This document shows positions 43,313 through 52,671 of a DNA stretch of 64,000 bases, in pieces. The stretch is taken from NCBI RefSeq assembly GCF_012726345.1, contig NZ_PTXN01000018.1, positions 24,338 through 88,337 on the forward strand, written 5' to 3'. The position numbers and the translations under genes were made by a program. The notes under the pieces are model-generated. The model worked only from the letters and a program-made list of their open reading frames with translations. It ran no database searches and was not told the origin of the DNA. How positions within the stretch are numbered: the first letter of the stretch is position 1; every line of letters begins with the position of its first letter. The stretch comes from Marinomonas sp. UCMA 3892. GTDB taxonomy: Bacteria > Pseudomonadota > Gammaproteobacteria > Pseudomonadales > Marinomonadaceae.

Positions 43313-44509
43313 TTAACGGTTGGCTTTGCGAACGTAATTCAAGATGGAAACCGGTACGACTTTTCTTACAGGAAAGCCTGCAATCTCTTTGCGGTCGATA
43401 ATGTGCTTTAGACGGCTTTCAATAGCGCAAAGGTTTTTAAAGTCACCCATAGCAACGAAGGATATAGCTTCACCCAAAGCACCTGCACGACCTGTTCGGC
43501 CAATGCGGTGGATGTATTCTTCTGGTTTGAATGGTAAGTCATAATTGACCACGCGACTTAATTCACCGATATCCAAACCACGTGCAGCAACGCCCGTGGC
43601 GACTAGATATTTTAGTTCGCCAGATTTGAATTGCGCCAAAATCTTTTCGCGCATGGCTTGGCTTCTATCACCATGAATACAATCGGCGACTATGCCACGT
43701 TTGGCTAGCTGATCGACAAGTTTAGCTGCACCATGTTTTTTCTCGATAAAGATAAGTGCTTGATCCCACTTTTGCTCGTTAATTAAATGACTGAGTAGGG
43801 CTGATTTTGTGTCTTTATCAACGGTGATTAACCACTGCTTTATGTTGGCGGCTGCGCGGACATTAGGTGAAATAGATATTTCAGCCGCTAGATCGGTCAT
43901 CTTGCTGTCTGAAAAATCAAATGCTAGAGCGCGAACATCGTCGGTCATGGTTGCCGAAAATAAAAGGTTTTGACGATTTTCAGGTAGGCGTTCCATGATT
44001 TTGTTGATATCGCCAACAAAGCCCATGTCTACCATTCTGTCTGCTTCGTCCAATACCATGACTTTAAGTTCATCAAAATGCAGTGCACGTTGATGAGCTA
44101 AATCGAGCAATCTGCCTGGAGTGGCGACCAGAATATCTACACCTTCTATTAAACGTTCTTTTTGTGCTTCAGTATCCACACCACCATATACGGCCATAGA
44201 TGTTAGCTTAGTGTGTTTAGCGTATTGAGCAACACTGGCTTCAACCTGAACGGCTAACTCACGAGTCGGCACGAGAATCAGCACTCGAATGCGTTTGCCG
44301 CGTAATGTTCCGGCTTTGGTAAATCGTTCTAGCAAGGGCAGAACAAAAGCTGCTGTTTTACCTGTTCCTGTTTGTGCTGTGGCGATTAAGTCTTTACCCG
44401 AAAGGATGATGGGAATCGCTTGTTTCTGGACTGGTGTAGGTGTTTTGTAACCTAATTCGGTAATAGCTTGAACAAGAGGACTGGATAATCCTAGTTTTGC
44501 AAATGGCAT
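43313..44509 (-). CDS. rhlE: DEAD-box RNA helicase (RhlE type)
   Basis: ATP-dependent RNA helicase of 398 residues. Motifs: Q-motif FAKLGLSSPLVQAITELGYKTPTPVQKQAIP, I ATAQTGTGKTAAF, Ia PTRELAVQV, II VLDEADRMVDMGF, III LLFSATM, IV-VI through VATGVAARGLDIGELSRVVNYDLPFKPEEYIHRIGRTGRAG. The C-terminus is short, as in the smaller RhlE proteins acting in ribosome assembly or RNA decay. The frame runs upstream to 44668, but ATG 44509 places the Q-motif at the normal N-terminus and avoids overlap with the divergent RsuA-type gene, so it is used here. Confidence 0.9.
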   Translation of the reverse strand: MPFAKLGLSSPLVQAITELGYKTPTPVQKQAIPIILSGKDLIATAQTGTGKTAAFVLPLLERFTKAGTLRGKRIRVLILVPTRELAVQVEASVAQYAKHTKLTSMAVYGGVDTEAQKERLIEGVDILVATPGRLLDLAHQRALHFDELKVMVLDEADRMVDMGFVGDINKIMERLPENRQNLLFSATMTDDVRALAFDFSDSKMTDLAAEISISPNVRAAANIKQWLITVDKDTKSALLSHLINEQKWDQALIFIEKKHGAAKLVDQLAKRGIVADCIHGDRSQAMREKILAQFKSGELKYLVATGVAARGLDIGELSRVVNYDLPFKPEEYIHRIGRTGRAGALGEAISFVAMGDFKNLCAIESRLKHIIDRKEIAGFPVRKVVPVSILNYVRKANR

Positions 44510-44666
44510 AAGGTGCTCTGACAGATTGTCGTAAGGTGTGTCGAAATGAAAAGATGATGCAGTATAGCGTAAAAGTACTTCTATATTGGGAAAATCCGTC
44601 TGGCGTTGATAATTACTGCTCAGAAAGGATAATGTCTGGTTCTTCCACCTGATAATGTTGCCTGTC

Positions 44667-45371
44667 ATGCGTCTTGATAAGTTTGTTTGTAAAAGTACTG
44701 AGTTGACCAGAAAGGAAGCAGTTCAATGCATTCATTCGGGTGAGGTTTGCGTCAATGGTGAAGTAGTGACAAGTGAAGCGATTCAAGTGCATGAAAATAA
44801 TACGGTGCTCTTGAATGGTGATAGGCTAAAAACGCGCGATTATCGCTACATTTTAATGAATAAGCCAGCTGGTACTGTGTGCTCGAATATCGATGAAGTG
44901 TATCCGTCTGTATTTAATTATTTAGACGTTGATAAAGCTTCCGAGCTACACATTGCGGGGCGTTTGGATGCGGATACAACTGGTTTGGTGCTGATTACCG
45001 ATGATGGACGCTGGTCTTTTAATATCACACTGCCAAGCAATGATTGCTGCAAAGTCTATCGAGTTCAGTTGTCGCAAGCTATTCCTGCAGAACGGAGTAG
45101 CGAGCTTGTTACTCAGTTCAAACAAGGACTGCAACTCCAAGGTGAGCAAGGTTTAACTCGTCCCGCCAAATTAGACATTATTACTCCAAAAGAAGTACTT
45201 TTAACCATCACTGAAGGCAAGTTTCATCAGGTTAAGCGCATGTTTTCAGCCGTTGGCAATAGAGTGGTTGGCTTGCATCGAGAGCAAATAGGCGAGGTTT
45301 ACCTAGATCTTGATGTCGGACAATGGCGTTATTTATCTAAGAATGAAGTAGAGTCTTTTAATAATAATTAA
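44667..45371 (+). CDS. rsuA: 16S rRNA pseudouridine synthase, RsuA family
   Basis: 234-residue pseudouridine synthase with an N-terminal S4 RNA-binding domain (about 1-60: RLDKFVCKSTELTRKEAVQCIHSGEVCVNGEV) and the catalytic fold with HIAGRLDADTTGLVLITDDG, whose Asp is the nucleophile. The C-terminal EGKFHQVKRMFSAVGNRVVGLHREQIG is typical of RsuA (U516 of 16S rRNA) and its relatives. ATG 44667 is chosen over TTG 44655, which would add four residues. It is divergent from the RNA helicase and precedes an epimerase gene by 19 nt. Confidence 0.88.
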   Translation: MRLDKFVCKSTELTRKEAVQCIHSGEVCVNGEVVTSEAIQVHENNTVLLNGDRLKTRDYRYILMNKPAGTVCSNIDEVYPSVFNYLDVDKASELHIAGRLDADTTGLVLITDDGRWSFNITLPSNDCCKVYRVQLSQAIPAERSSELVTQFKQGLQLQGEQGLTRPAKLDIITPKEVLLTITEGKFHQVKRMFSAVGNRVVGLHREQIGEVYLDLDVGQWRYLSKNEVESFNNN

Positions 45372-45390
45372 AATTCATTGAGGTTAGGTT

Positions 45391-46299
45391 ATGACAGCAA
45401 AACGAATATTATTTACTGGTGGATCGGGAAAAGCAGGCAAGCATGCCGTTGCATATCTTATTGATCAGGGATATCAAGTACTTAATGTAGATTTGACGCC
45501 ACTCGATCATCCCAAGGTCGATAACCTGATTGCGGACATTACCGATTCAGGTCAAATGTTCAACGCCATGAGCTCGTATGCTAATTTTGATGAATTAGAA
45601 CTTGGTACTGGTGTACCAACATTTGACGCGGTTGTGCATTTCGCCGCGGTGCCTAGAATCTTGATCAATCCAGATAATGAAACCTTTCGAGTGAATACCA
45701 TTGGTACTTACAACGTTATTGAAGCAGCAGTAAAACTTGGTATTAAGAAAGTAATTATTGCATCGTCAGAGACCACTTATGGTATTTGTTTTTCTGATGG
45801 GCAAACTAATCCTCATTCACTACCACTAGAAGAGGAATATGATGTTGATCCTATGGACAGCTACGGTTTGTCTAAGGTTGTTAACGAGAAAACAGCACGT
45901 AGTTTTCAGCGTCGTTCAGGAATTGATATTTATGCGCTGCGCATAGGTAATGTGATTGAGCCTCATGAATACGCTGAACTGTTTCCACATTATTTTAAAC
46001 ATCCCGAAGTACGTCGTCGGAATGCTTTTTGTTATATCGATGCTCGTGATCTTGGGCAGATTGTGGATTTATGTTTGCAAAAAGACGGCTTAGGTTTTCA
46101 AGTGTTTAATGCGGGTAATGATGACAATGGTGCGATTATTCCAACGAAAGAATTAGCCGAACGCTTTTTTCCAGGTGTGCCCTTTACCCGAGAAATGGGC
46201 GAGCATGAAGCCTTGTTCTCAAACCGTAAAATCCGTGATGTGCTGGACTTTAAAGAGCAACATAATTGGCGTAAGTACGTGAGCGTTTCTGGTGAGTAA
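45391..46299 (+). CDS. NAD-dependent epimerase/dehydratase (extended SDR)
   Basis: 302-residue extended short-chain dehydrogenase/reductase. NAD-binding ILFTGGSGKAGKHAVAYLIDQGYQVLNVDL at the N-terminus, Asp-containing AVVHFAAVPR, Ser of the triad in IIASSETTYG and the catalytic YxxxK as YGLSKVVNEK. The C-terminal part has RRRNAFCYIDARDLGQIVDLCL. The family includes sugar epimerases and uronate dehydrogenases; substrate not assigned. TGAGGTTAGG before the ATG is a good ribosome site. It probably shares a transcript with the RsuA-type gene and ends at the terminator at 46369. Confidence 0.85.
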   Translation: MTAKRILFTGGSGKAGKHAVAYLIDQGYQVLNVDLTPLDHPKVDNLIADITDSGQMFNAMSSYANFDELELGTGVPTFDAVVHFAAVPRILINPDNETFRVNTIGTYNVIEAAVKLGIKKVIIASSETTYGICFSDGQTNPHSLPLEEEYDVDPMDSYGLSKVVNEKTARSFQRRSGIDIYALRIGNVIEPHEYAELFPHYFKHPEVRRRNAFCYIDARDLGQIVDLCLQKDGLGFQVFNAGNDDNGAIIPTKELAERFFPGVPFTREMGEHEALFSNRKIRDVLDFKEQHNWRKYVSVSGE

Positions 46300-46368
46300 A
46301 ATTTAGAGAAAAAATGTTAAAACATTGATCCTATTTTATTGGGCTAGGAAAACGGGTGAAGGATTACA

Positions 46369-46400
46369 AAAAACGGCTTCTACTACAGAAGTCGTTTTTT
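46369..46400 (+). terminator. Terminator after the epimerase gene (ACGGCTTCT family)
   Basis: Stem ACGGCTTCT / AGAAGTCGT (one G-T pair) with a 5-nt loop, A run before and T run after. It is the first of three copies of the same stem in the window. Confidence 0.88.
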
Positions 46401-46756
46401 TGTAGTAGAGATTTACTGTTTAAATTTTGTAAAGGGGTCGTGATATCGTCTGTACTTTTTTGGTGCGATCTGTTGTTTGCAAATGGTGCGTTTTACTTTT
46501 TTGATTTATATTAATGATTTATAAGTATTTAATTGGTTGATTTACATCTCTTATAATGAACAAAGTCAAGAGTGAAAAGTTGCATTGTTCCATAATAAAG
46601 CACTAAAACCCTGTCTTTTTGACAAGATAATTCTTCTGTTTTCTGCAAGTTTTCTGGTTTATTCCATGTATAACACTTTAAAAAATTAGTAGCATTGACC
46701 GTTTTTCAAACAAATAAACAGGTCAATATTACGATTTTAACTATTTTCCATATAAT

Positions 46757-46781
46757 CTATGGCACCAATTTGGAGCGATAG
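46757..46781. promoter_or_regulatory. Quasi-palindrome upstream of gdhA
   Basis: 25 bp with CTAT-GC-CCAA on one side and TTGG-GC-ATAG on the other around a single T. Two of twelve pairs mismatch, in symmetric positions. It lies 233 bp before gdhA and is a candidate binding site for a dimeric regulator. Confidence 0.45.
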
Positions 46782-47013
46782 ACTATTTGTCTTGGTTGTT
46801 AAATTTGTTAACGATTGATGATGAATATGCTCAGTTAAGCATCGGGAGCATGAGTTGTACCCGCCTTTCTTCTCATATAACGGTAAGTATCGTCACAAAA
46901 TTACTTAGTGAAATAATGTGATTGAAACGTTTAGAAAGTACCCATGCCTTTATTATCCGATGATTAACAAAATGGAAGTAATATTTTGACTATTAAATAG
47001 GAACCGAAATTTT

Positions 47014-48366
47014 ATGACTTATGTTCATCAAACCATTTCTGATTTGAAGCGTACTAGTCCTGCTCAATCTGAGTTTTATCAAGCCGTGGAAGAGGTGCTG
47101 GATTCACTTGCGCCCGTATTGGAAGGAAATGATCGTTATCAAAAGCAAGCAATAATACAACGTATTGTTGAGCCTGAGCGTCAAATTATGTTTCGTGTTC
47201 CTTGGGTAGATGACAAGGGTAATATTCAAGTGAATAAAGGGTATCGTGTTGAGTTTAACTCTGCTCTTGGCCCTTATAAAGGCGGTTTACGCTTTCATCC
47301 TAGTGTAAATGCCAGCATCATTAAATTTTTAGGCTTTGAGCAAATTTTTAAAAATGCACTAACGGGATTACCTATTGGTGGCGGTAAAGGTGGCGCTAAC
47401 TTTGATCCTAAAGGCCGTTCTGATGGCGAGATTATGCGTTTTTGCCAGTCATTTATGACCGAGTTATACAGACATATTGGCCCAACAACGGATGTTCCTG
47501 CGGGTGATATAGGTGTTGGTGCACGAGAAATTGGTTATATGTTTGGACAATATAAACGTTTGACTGGCCGCTACGAAGGGGTATTGACGGGGAAAAGTTT
47601 GCTTTGGGGCGGTTCATTAGTTCGTAAGGAAGCAACTGGTTACGGTGCAGTGTATTTTGCTCAGTATATGCTAGAGGCCCGCGGAGACCTTTTAAAAGGC
47701 AAAAAATGTCTTATTTCAGGTGCTGGTAATGTAGCTATTTACACGATTGAAAAGCTATATCAGCTTGGTGCGATACCTGTTAGTTGTTCAGATTCACGTG
47801 GCACTATTTATCATGACAAAGGCATCGATCTTGATTTATTAAAAGAATTGAAAGAAGTGCGTAGTGTCAGCCTAGTAGAGTATTTGCAAAAGCACAGTGA
47901 TGCTCAATATATTCCAGCATCTGATTATCCTGCGAATGGTCATGCCGTATGGCGTTTTAAGGCGGATGCTGCTTTTCCTTGTGCTACACAGAATGAACTT
48001 ACTTTAGAAGACGCTCAGGCATTATTGTCCAATGGGTGCGTTGTTGTGAGTGAGGGGGCGAATATGCCGTCTACTCAAGCGGCAGCTGATGCCTTTATTG
48101 ATGCGAAAATTGCTTATGGTCCAGGTAAAGCTGCGAATGCTGGTGGTGTAGCGACTAGTCAGTTAGAAATGGCGCAAAATGCAAGCATGCAAAATTGGAC
48201 GTTCGAGCAGGTAGATGAAAAGTTGAAAGTAATTATGAAAAATATTTTCAATGCAGCCAATGATACTGCTACAGAGTTTGGTCAACCTGGTAATCTTGTT
48301 TTAGGTGCTAATATTGCTAGTTTTAGGCGTGTTGCTGAGGCCATGATTGAGCAGGGAATCGTATAA
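47014..48366 (+). CDS. gdhA: NADP-type glutamate dehydrogenase
   Basis: Assimilatory glutamate dehydrogenase of 450 residues, the E. coli GdhA size (447), making glutamate from 2-oxoglutarate, ammonium and NADPH. The substrate-binding lysines lie in GYRVEFNSALGPYKGGLRFHPSVN and LPIGGGKGGANFDPKG, and the active-site Asp is in TDVPAGDIGVGAREIGYMFGQYK. The nucleotide fold has CLISGAGNVAIYTIEKLYQLG. It is a single-gene unit behind an unusually long leader, converging on the FMO-type gene. Confidence 0.95.
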   Translation: MTYVHQTISDLKRTSPAQSEFYQAVEEVLDSLAPVLEGNDRYQKQAIIQRIVEPERQIMFRVPWVDDKGNIQVNKGYRVEFNSALGPYKGGLRFHPSVNASIIKFLGFEQIFKNALTGLPIGGGKGGANFDPKGRSDGEIMRFCQSFMTELYRHIGPTTDVPAGDIGVGAREIGYMFGQYKRLTGRYEGVLTGKSLLWGGSLVRKEATGYGAVYFAQYMLEARGDLLKGKKCLISGAGNVAIYTIEKLYQLGAIPVSCSDSRGTIYHDKGIDLDLLKELKEVRSVSLVEYLQKHSDAQYIPASDYPANGHAVWRFKADAAFPCATQNELTLEDAQALLSNGCVVVSEGANMPSTQAAADAFIDAKIAYGPGKAANAGGVATSQLEMAQNASMQNWTFEQVDEKLKVIMKNIFNAANDTATEFGQPGNLVLGANIASFRRVAEAMIEQGIV

Positions 48367-48390
48367 CTTTTTTATAATCACAATATAAAA

Positions 48391-48416
48391 AAACGGCTTC
48401 TGTTATAGAAGCCGTT
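48391..48416 (-). terminator. Terminator of the FMO-type gene (ACGGCTTCT family)
   Basis: Perfect 10-bp stem AACGGCTTCT / AGAAGCCGTT with a 5-nt loop. The T run is on the minus strand side, so it serves the gene at 48451-50280 best. It lies between converging stops. Confidence 0.85.
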
Positions 48417-48450
48417 GATGTGTTTCAGGACGAGACAATTAGGTCTGTCG

Positions 48451-50280
48451 TTAGCTTAAGTGATGGACTGGCTCCATACCATATACGGATGTATCTATTC
48501 CTTCCATGCGTGCTTTTATTTGCAATGATAGATACTGAGAGTAGTGTCTTGATTGATGCAAATTGCCACCATGGAACCATAGCGCTTCTTGATGAGTTGG
48601 TTTCCACATGTTGCGAAGCTCTCCTTCCCATGGACCAGGATCTTTTGCTGTGTTCGATCCCATGCCCCAGCATTTACCCACTTTGTCAGCGACATCTTGG
48701 GAGATGATTTTTGCCGCCCAGCCGTTCATCGATCCGAAACCTGTTGCGTATACGATTAAATCAGCTTCCAGTTCAGTACCATCCGTAAGCACCACAGATT
48801 TTGGTTTAATGCTCTTAATAGAAACACCGGATTTAAGCTTAATGTCTCCATTGGCGACAAGCTCTGAAGCACCCACATCAATGTAATAGCCTGAGCCACG
48901 GCGAAGGTATTTCATAAATAGACCAGAGCCATCTTCGCCAAAATCTAGTAGAAATCCAGCATCGGTTAAACGTTGGTAGAAGTCTTTATCTTTTTCAGCA
49001 ACCGCTTGGTAAGCAGGAATATGAAATTGTGGCATCACTTGAAAGGGGATAGATGCAAAGGTTAAATCTGCTTTATAGGTTGTCATACCATTTTCAACGG
49101 CTTCTTCTGAATATAAGCCTCCTAGGACGAGCTCCATCAATGAATCAGATTTGATGATGTGAGTGGATGAGCGTTGGATCATAGTGACATCAGCATCATT
49201 TTCCCATAGGGCACAGCAGATATCATGGGCTGAGTTGTTGCCACCAAGGACGATGCATTTTTTACCTTTATAGGCTTCTCCGCCAGGATGTTGACTAGAG
49301 TGGTGTTGCTCTCCTTCAAAAGTATCCATTCCAGGTATGTTGGGCATGTTAGGTATGCCAGACATGCCTGTTGCTAGTATAAGTTGCTTAGGACGAAGGG
49401 TGAGTTTCTCTCCATTTTTATCAATAGTTACCCGCCATTCTTGTTTCTCTTCGTCAAATTCCGCATGTATACAGCGTGTAGATCCCCAATAATTGATCTC
49501 CATGACTTTGGTGTACATTTCTAACCAATCACCAATTTTGTCTTTTGGGGTGAAGACTGGCCAGTTTTCTGGGAAGGGGAGGTAAGGCATGTGGTCATAC
49601 CAAATAGGATCGTGTAATGAGAGTGATTTATAACGATTGCGCCATGTGTCGCCCGGTTTTGGTAGGGCATCAATTACTATAGTGGGAACATCAAGTTGAC
49701 GTAGGCGAGCCGCTAGACCTATGCCGCCTTGTCCTCCGCCGATAATCAGGCAATAAGGTTGTTCTGTATAACCTAGGGTGGCTTCTTCGTGCTGGCGTTT
49801 TTCAAGCCACGTTTGGCGGTTTTTATTGGCTCCATGTTCAGCGCCTTTTGGACGAAGTTTGTTTCGTTTTTCAGGGTAGTCTTTAAGCTCCGTCATTGTT
49901 GTTAGGAAGGTCCAAGCAAGACCGTTACGCAATCGTAAATATGCACGTCCTCTAGCAACGGCAGTTTCAAAGGTAATCCAAGCGTCAATCACACCGTCTG
50001 TTTCAGTGGCATCTTCTTCTAATTGCCAGTTAGTCGGACAAACACGTTTTATGGTGTCAGCGATCATGTCGCTAATGGCAGTGCGACCTTCAAGGGTTTT
50101 AATGTTCCAGGTGAAGGATATTAAGTCACGCCAATACCCATTTTCTTCAAACAGTACCGCAGCATCAGTTGGGGTATTTGAGCTAAGCGTGTTCGAAAGT
50201 TTTTCTAGCCAATCCATAACGGCTATGTTGGGTTGATGCATTGTATTTAGTGAAGATGTTTTTTTTGAAGGATCCGTCAT
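48451..50280 (-). CDS. Flavin-containing (FMO/BVMO-like) monooxygenase with NTF2-like N-terminus
   Basis: 609-residue NADPH- and FAD-dependent monooxygenase. An N-terminal segment of about 140 residues resembles an NTF2/SnoaL-like domain (WRDLISFTWNIKTLEGRTAISDMI). The FAD-binding Rossmann motif LIIGGGQGGIGLAARL lies near 180. The FMO-like signature is FEGEQHHSSQHPGGEAYKGKKCIVLGGNNSAHDICCAL, carrying the second (NADPH) dinucleotide motif, and VYATGFGSMNG follows near the end. GGAG lies 6 nt before ATG 50280. It oxygenates a small organic compound of unknown identity. Transcription is predicted from the sigma-54 promoter at 50375 under the divergent AcoR-like activator. Confidence 0.9.
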   Translation of the reverse strand: MTDPSKKTSSLNTMHQPNIAVMDWLEKLSNTLSSNTPTDAAVLFEENGYWRDLISFTWNIKTLEGRTAISDMIADTIKRVCPTNWQLEEDATETDGVIDAWITFETAVARGRAYLRLRNGLAWTFLTTMTELKDYPEKRNKLRPKGAEHGANKNRQTWLEKRQHEEATLGYTEQPYCLIIGGGQGGIGLAARLRQLDVPTIVIDALPKPGDTWRNRYKSLSLHDPIWYDHMPYLPFPENWPVFTPKDKIGDWLEMYTKVMEINYWGSTRCIHAEFDEEKQEWRVTIDKNGEKLTLRPKQLILATGMSGIPNMPNIPGMDTFEGEQHHSSQHPGGEAYKGKKCIVLGGNNSAHDICCALWENDADVTMIQRSSTHIIKSDSLMELVLGGLYSEEAVENGMTTYKADLTFASIPFQVMPQFHIPAYQAVAEKDKDFYQRLTDAGFLLDFGEDGSGLFMKYLRRGSGYYIDVGASELVANGDIKLKSGVSIKSIKPKSVVLTDGTELEADLIVYATGFGSMNGWAAKIISQDVADKVGKCWGMGSNTAKDPGPWEGELRNMWKPTHQEALWFHGGNLHQSRHYSQYLSLQIKARMEGIDTSVYGMEPVHHLS

Positions 50281-50374
50281 AAGTAACTCCAATGTAGATT
50301 ATTATTTTTATTACTACCCTAATACCAAGTTCATATGCTTGGTTTCATTTGAACTATATTGGTACTGAAGATGG

Positions 50375-50390
50375 AGCAGTATGCGTGCCA
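50375..50390 (-). promoter_or_regulatory. Sigma-54 promoter of the FMO-type gene
   Basis: Minus strand reads TGGCACGCATACTGCT, matching the -24/-12 consensus (TGGCAC-N5-TTGCW) with one mismatch; GG and GC are correctly spaced. The predicted start is near 50364, about 84 nt before the ATG. Confidence 0.82.
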
Positions 50391-50486
50391 ACAGATCGCC
50401 ACGGATATTTTTTTGTTATAACTTTTTGATTTATATCGTATATTTTTTTAAAAGTAAGATTGATTAAATGATAATGTATTTCGTAT

Positions 50487-50523
50487 TCGTTACACCTGTA
50501 ATGCTTTTTTGTACAAGTGTAAC
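50487..50523. promoter_or_regulatory. Paired enhancer-like sites for the AcoR-like activator
   Basis: Two TTACA-N2-TGTAA-type dyads, TTACACCTGTAA (50489-50500) and the slightly imperfect GTACAAGTGTAA (50510-50521), with centres 21 bp apart. Together they form a larger inverted repeat with 13-nt arms and one mismatch. They lie about 117 and 138 bp upstream of the sigma-54 promoter, the usual enhancer distance. Confidence 0.65.
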
Positions 50524-50691
50524 GTCCAGTGTTCGCCTTTTAACTAAGTAGAGACGGGGAAGTTTGAGATGTTGATCTTGAGCTGGGCGATGAATCAGAA
50601 TTGGGTAAAGAAGTATAGAAAGCCTGATTCTTCACGAGTAGACTGCTAGTAATCTAAAAATAAAAATAATAGCCAGGAGCAAAGAGTCTGT

Positions 50692-52671
50692 ATGAATAAT
50701 ACAAGTCAGCAACGTCGGCATATTGATGCAATACTTAGCTACAGTGGCCGTCAAGCCTTAGGTAAGCATTATTCTCCCCATGAGTTAATTGGGCGTTCTT
50801 GGCAGCGATGCCTTAGTGAATATGGTTTAGACCCCAGTCAACCAAGACCAGCTCGCATTGTGACGCATCAGATTCTTCGTGAGCATCAAGATTCGGTGGA
50901 TGAATTTTTGAATGTTGCGCGTGCTGGTGTTGAGCAACTTTATACGCAAATAGCAGGCTTGGGTTATGTCTTATTACTGAGTGATTATCGAGGCATTACA
51001 GTTCAGTTTTTAGGAAGTAAAAATGACGATGAACGCTTGCATAGAGCGGGTCTGTATTTAGGCGCGGACTGGAGTGAGCAATATGCAGGTACTTGTGCGG
51101 TAGGTACTTGTATTCAAGAGCAACAGGCTTTAACTTGTCATCGTGTCGATCATTTTGATAGCTCCCATATTGGTTTGACCTGCACAGCCGCACCAATTAA
51201 AGACCCATCTGGCCAGTTATTGGCGGTGTTGGATATTTCCGCGCTTGATTCATCACGAACACCGGATAGTCAAAATTTTGCTTTGCACTTAACTCAGCTT
51301 TACGCTCGATTAATAGAGGATGCGTATTTTTTGAGGCGATATCGGCACAGCTTGATTTTTAAGTGCGATCAGTCTCGTGAATTGGTTCAAGTAAATGGGC
51401 AGTGTTTATTTGCATTAAATGAAGATGGTGTGGTATTGGCTGCAAACACCGCTGGCCGTAATTTATTATCGCAATGTCATATTATTGATCTGCCAACGGT
51501 ATCCTTACCTACATTGTTAGAATGCCAATGGCGGGATATTGTCTCTATTAATTACGAAAGTAAAGATGGTATCCGAGCTTTTCGTTTATCGGGAACACAG
51601 CAAACCTTGTTTGGAATGTTGATAGAGCCCGCCACAAATGTGCCTTATCAGCCTCAACTTTCACAAATACTGGCTACTCAAGAAGAGTCTGTTTTTCAAC
51701 TTGATGGATTGAGTGCGGATGATCCAGCCATGCGTAAAACGATTAGTCTGGCAAAACGGCTACGTCATCGAGATATGAATCTACTGATTTTAGGTGACAC
51801 AGGCACTGGGAAAGAGGTGTTAGCACAAGCGATTCATGACTCAAGCCATCGTGCACAGAAACCTTATATAGCTGTTAATTGTGCTGCGATTCCTGAATCT
51901 TTAATTGAAAGCGAGCTTTTTGGCTATGTGCCTGGAACCTTTACTGGTGGGCGTGCAAAAGGGGCAAAGGGATTAATTCAGCAGGCGAGTGGTGGCACTC
52001 TTTTTCTAGATGAGATTGGAGATATGCCCCTGCATTTGCAAACCCGTTTACTCCGTGTATTGGCTGAAGGGCAAGTTATGCCGTTAGGTTCACTACAAGC
52101 GATTGATGTGGATGTACGTGTATTAGCGGCCACACATTGTAATCTTGCTCAACTCATTAAAGAGGGGCGTTTCAGAGAAGATTTATTTTATCGTATTAAT
52201 GGCGCGACATTAAATCTACCCACTCTCAAAGCACGTGCTGATAAACCATATCTCATTCAAATGCTCTTAAAGAAAATTAATCCAGCAGTGAGATTAAGAG
52301 CCGATGCTATGAGCGCACTTTTAGCGTATGAATGGCCTGGTAATATCCGTCAACTTGTTAATACATTAACCTTTGCTGACGCCATTTGTGAAACCGATGA
52401 AATATCTATACAGCATCTTCCCGAAGAGTTTTTTGTCCATCAAAACGGATTGGTTGAACCATTGATTCCGCTTCATCCAATAACACCGACTTATGAGGGT
52501 TGTCAGAAGTTGTCAAATGATGATTCAGAGCAACAATTTTTATTGAATTTGCTACGGCAGCAGCGTTGGAATGTATCCGCTGTTGCGAAACAATTGGGTG
52601 TGTCACGACCCACGGTATATCGTCGTATGACAAAGCATCAAATAGTTCAGCCAAAGAATAGTAATTACTAA
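50692..52671 (+). CDS. Sigma-54-dependent activator, AcoR-like, with GTFTGG loop
   Basis: 659-residue transcription activator. The N-terminal sensor has a GAF-like fold (about 70-205: LLLSDYRGITVQFLGSKNDDERLHRAGLYLGADWSEQYAGTCAVGTC), as in AcoR-type regulators. The AAA+ domain has Walker A GDTGTGKE (368-375), Walker B GGTLFLDEIGD (about 434-444) and arginine-bearing FREDLFYRINGATL. The C-terminal Fis-type HTH is NVSAVAKQLGVSRPTVYRRMTKH. The loop that normally reads GAFTGA and contacts sigma-54 is GTFTGG here (415-420); the key Phe-Thr pair is kept. It is divergent from the FMO-type gene, whose sigma-54 promoter and enhancer sites lie in the gap, so this is the expected regulator. Confidence 0.92.
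   Translation: MNNTSQQRRHIDAILSYSGRQALGKHYSPHELIGRSWQRCLSEYGLDPSQPRPARIVTHQILREHQDSVDEFLNVARAGVEQLYTQIAGLGYVLLLSDYRGITVQFLGSKNDDERLHRAGLYLGADWSEQYAGTCAVGTCIQEQQALTCHRVDHFDSSHIGLTCTAAPIKDPSGQLLAVLDISALDSSRTPDSQNFALHLTQLYARLIEDAYFLRRYRHSLIFKCDQSRELVQVNGQCLFALNEDGVVLAANTAGRNLLSQCHIIDLPTVSLPTLLECQWRDIVSINYESKDGIRAFRLSGTQQTLFGMLIEPATNVPYQPQLSQILATQEESVFQLDGLSADDPAMRKTISLAKRLRHRDMNLLILGDTGTGKEVLAQAIHDSSHRAQKPYIAVNCAAIPESLIESELFGYVPGTFTGGRAKGAKGLIQQASGGTLFLDEIGDMPLHLQTRLLRVLAEGQVMPLGSLQAIDVDVRVLAATHCNLAQLIKEGRFREDLFYRINGATLNLPTLKARADKPYLIQMLLKKINPAVRLRADAMSALLAYEWPGNIRQLVNTLTFADAICETDEISIQHLPEEFFVHQNGLVEPLIPLHPITPTYEGCQKLSNDDSEQQFLLNLLRQQRWNVSAVAKQLGVSRPTVYRRMTKHQIVQPKNSNY

Larger units (their letters stand above)
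46300..47013. other. Long gdhA leader/intergenic region
   Basis: 714 nt without a credible gene, strongly AT-rich. It contains the terminator at 46369 and a 25-bp quasi-palindrome at 46757. The rest probably includes the gdhA promoter and a long leader. I did not find a known riboswitch consensus. Confidence 0.55.

Noticed and set aside
44510..44668. 53 extra N-terminal codons for the RhlE-type helicase
   Set aside because: They would overlap the start of the divergent RsuA-type gene and do not look like helicase sequence.
46620..46680. NtrC-type or glutamine-riboswitch element before gdhA
   Set aside because: No adequate match to the NtrC consensus or to known glutamine-binding RNA motifs could be found by eye.
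48420..48886. Plus-strand frames inside the FMO-type gene
   Set aside because: They are antisense to a well-supported enzyme and have no domain features.
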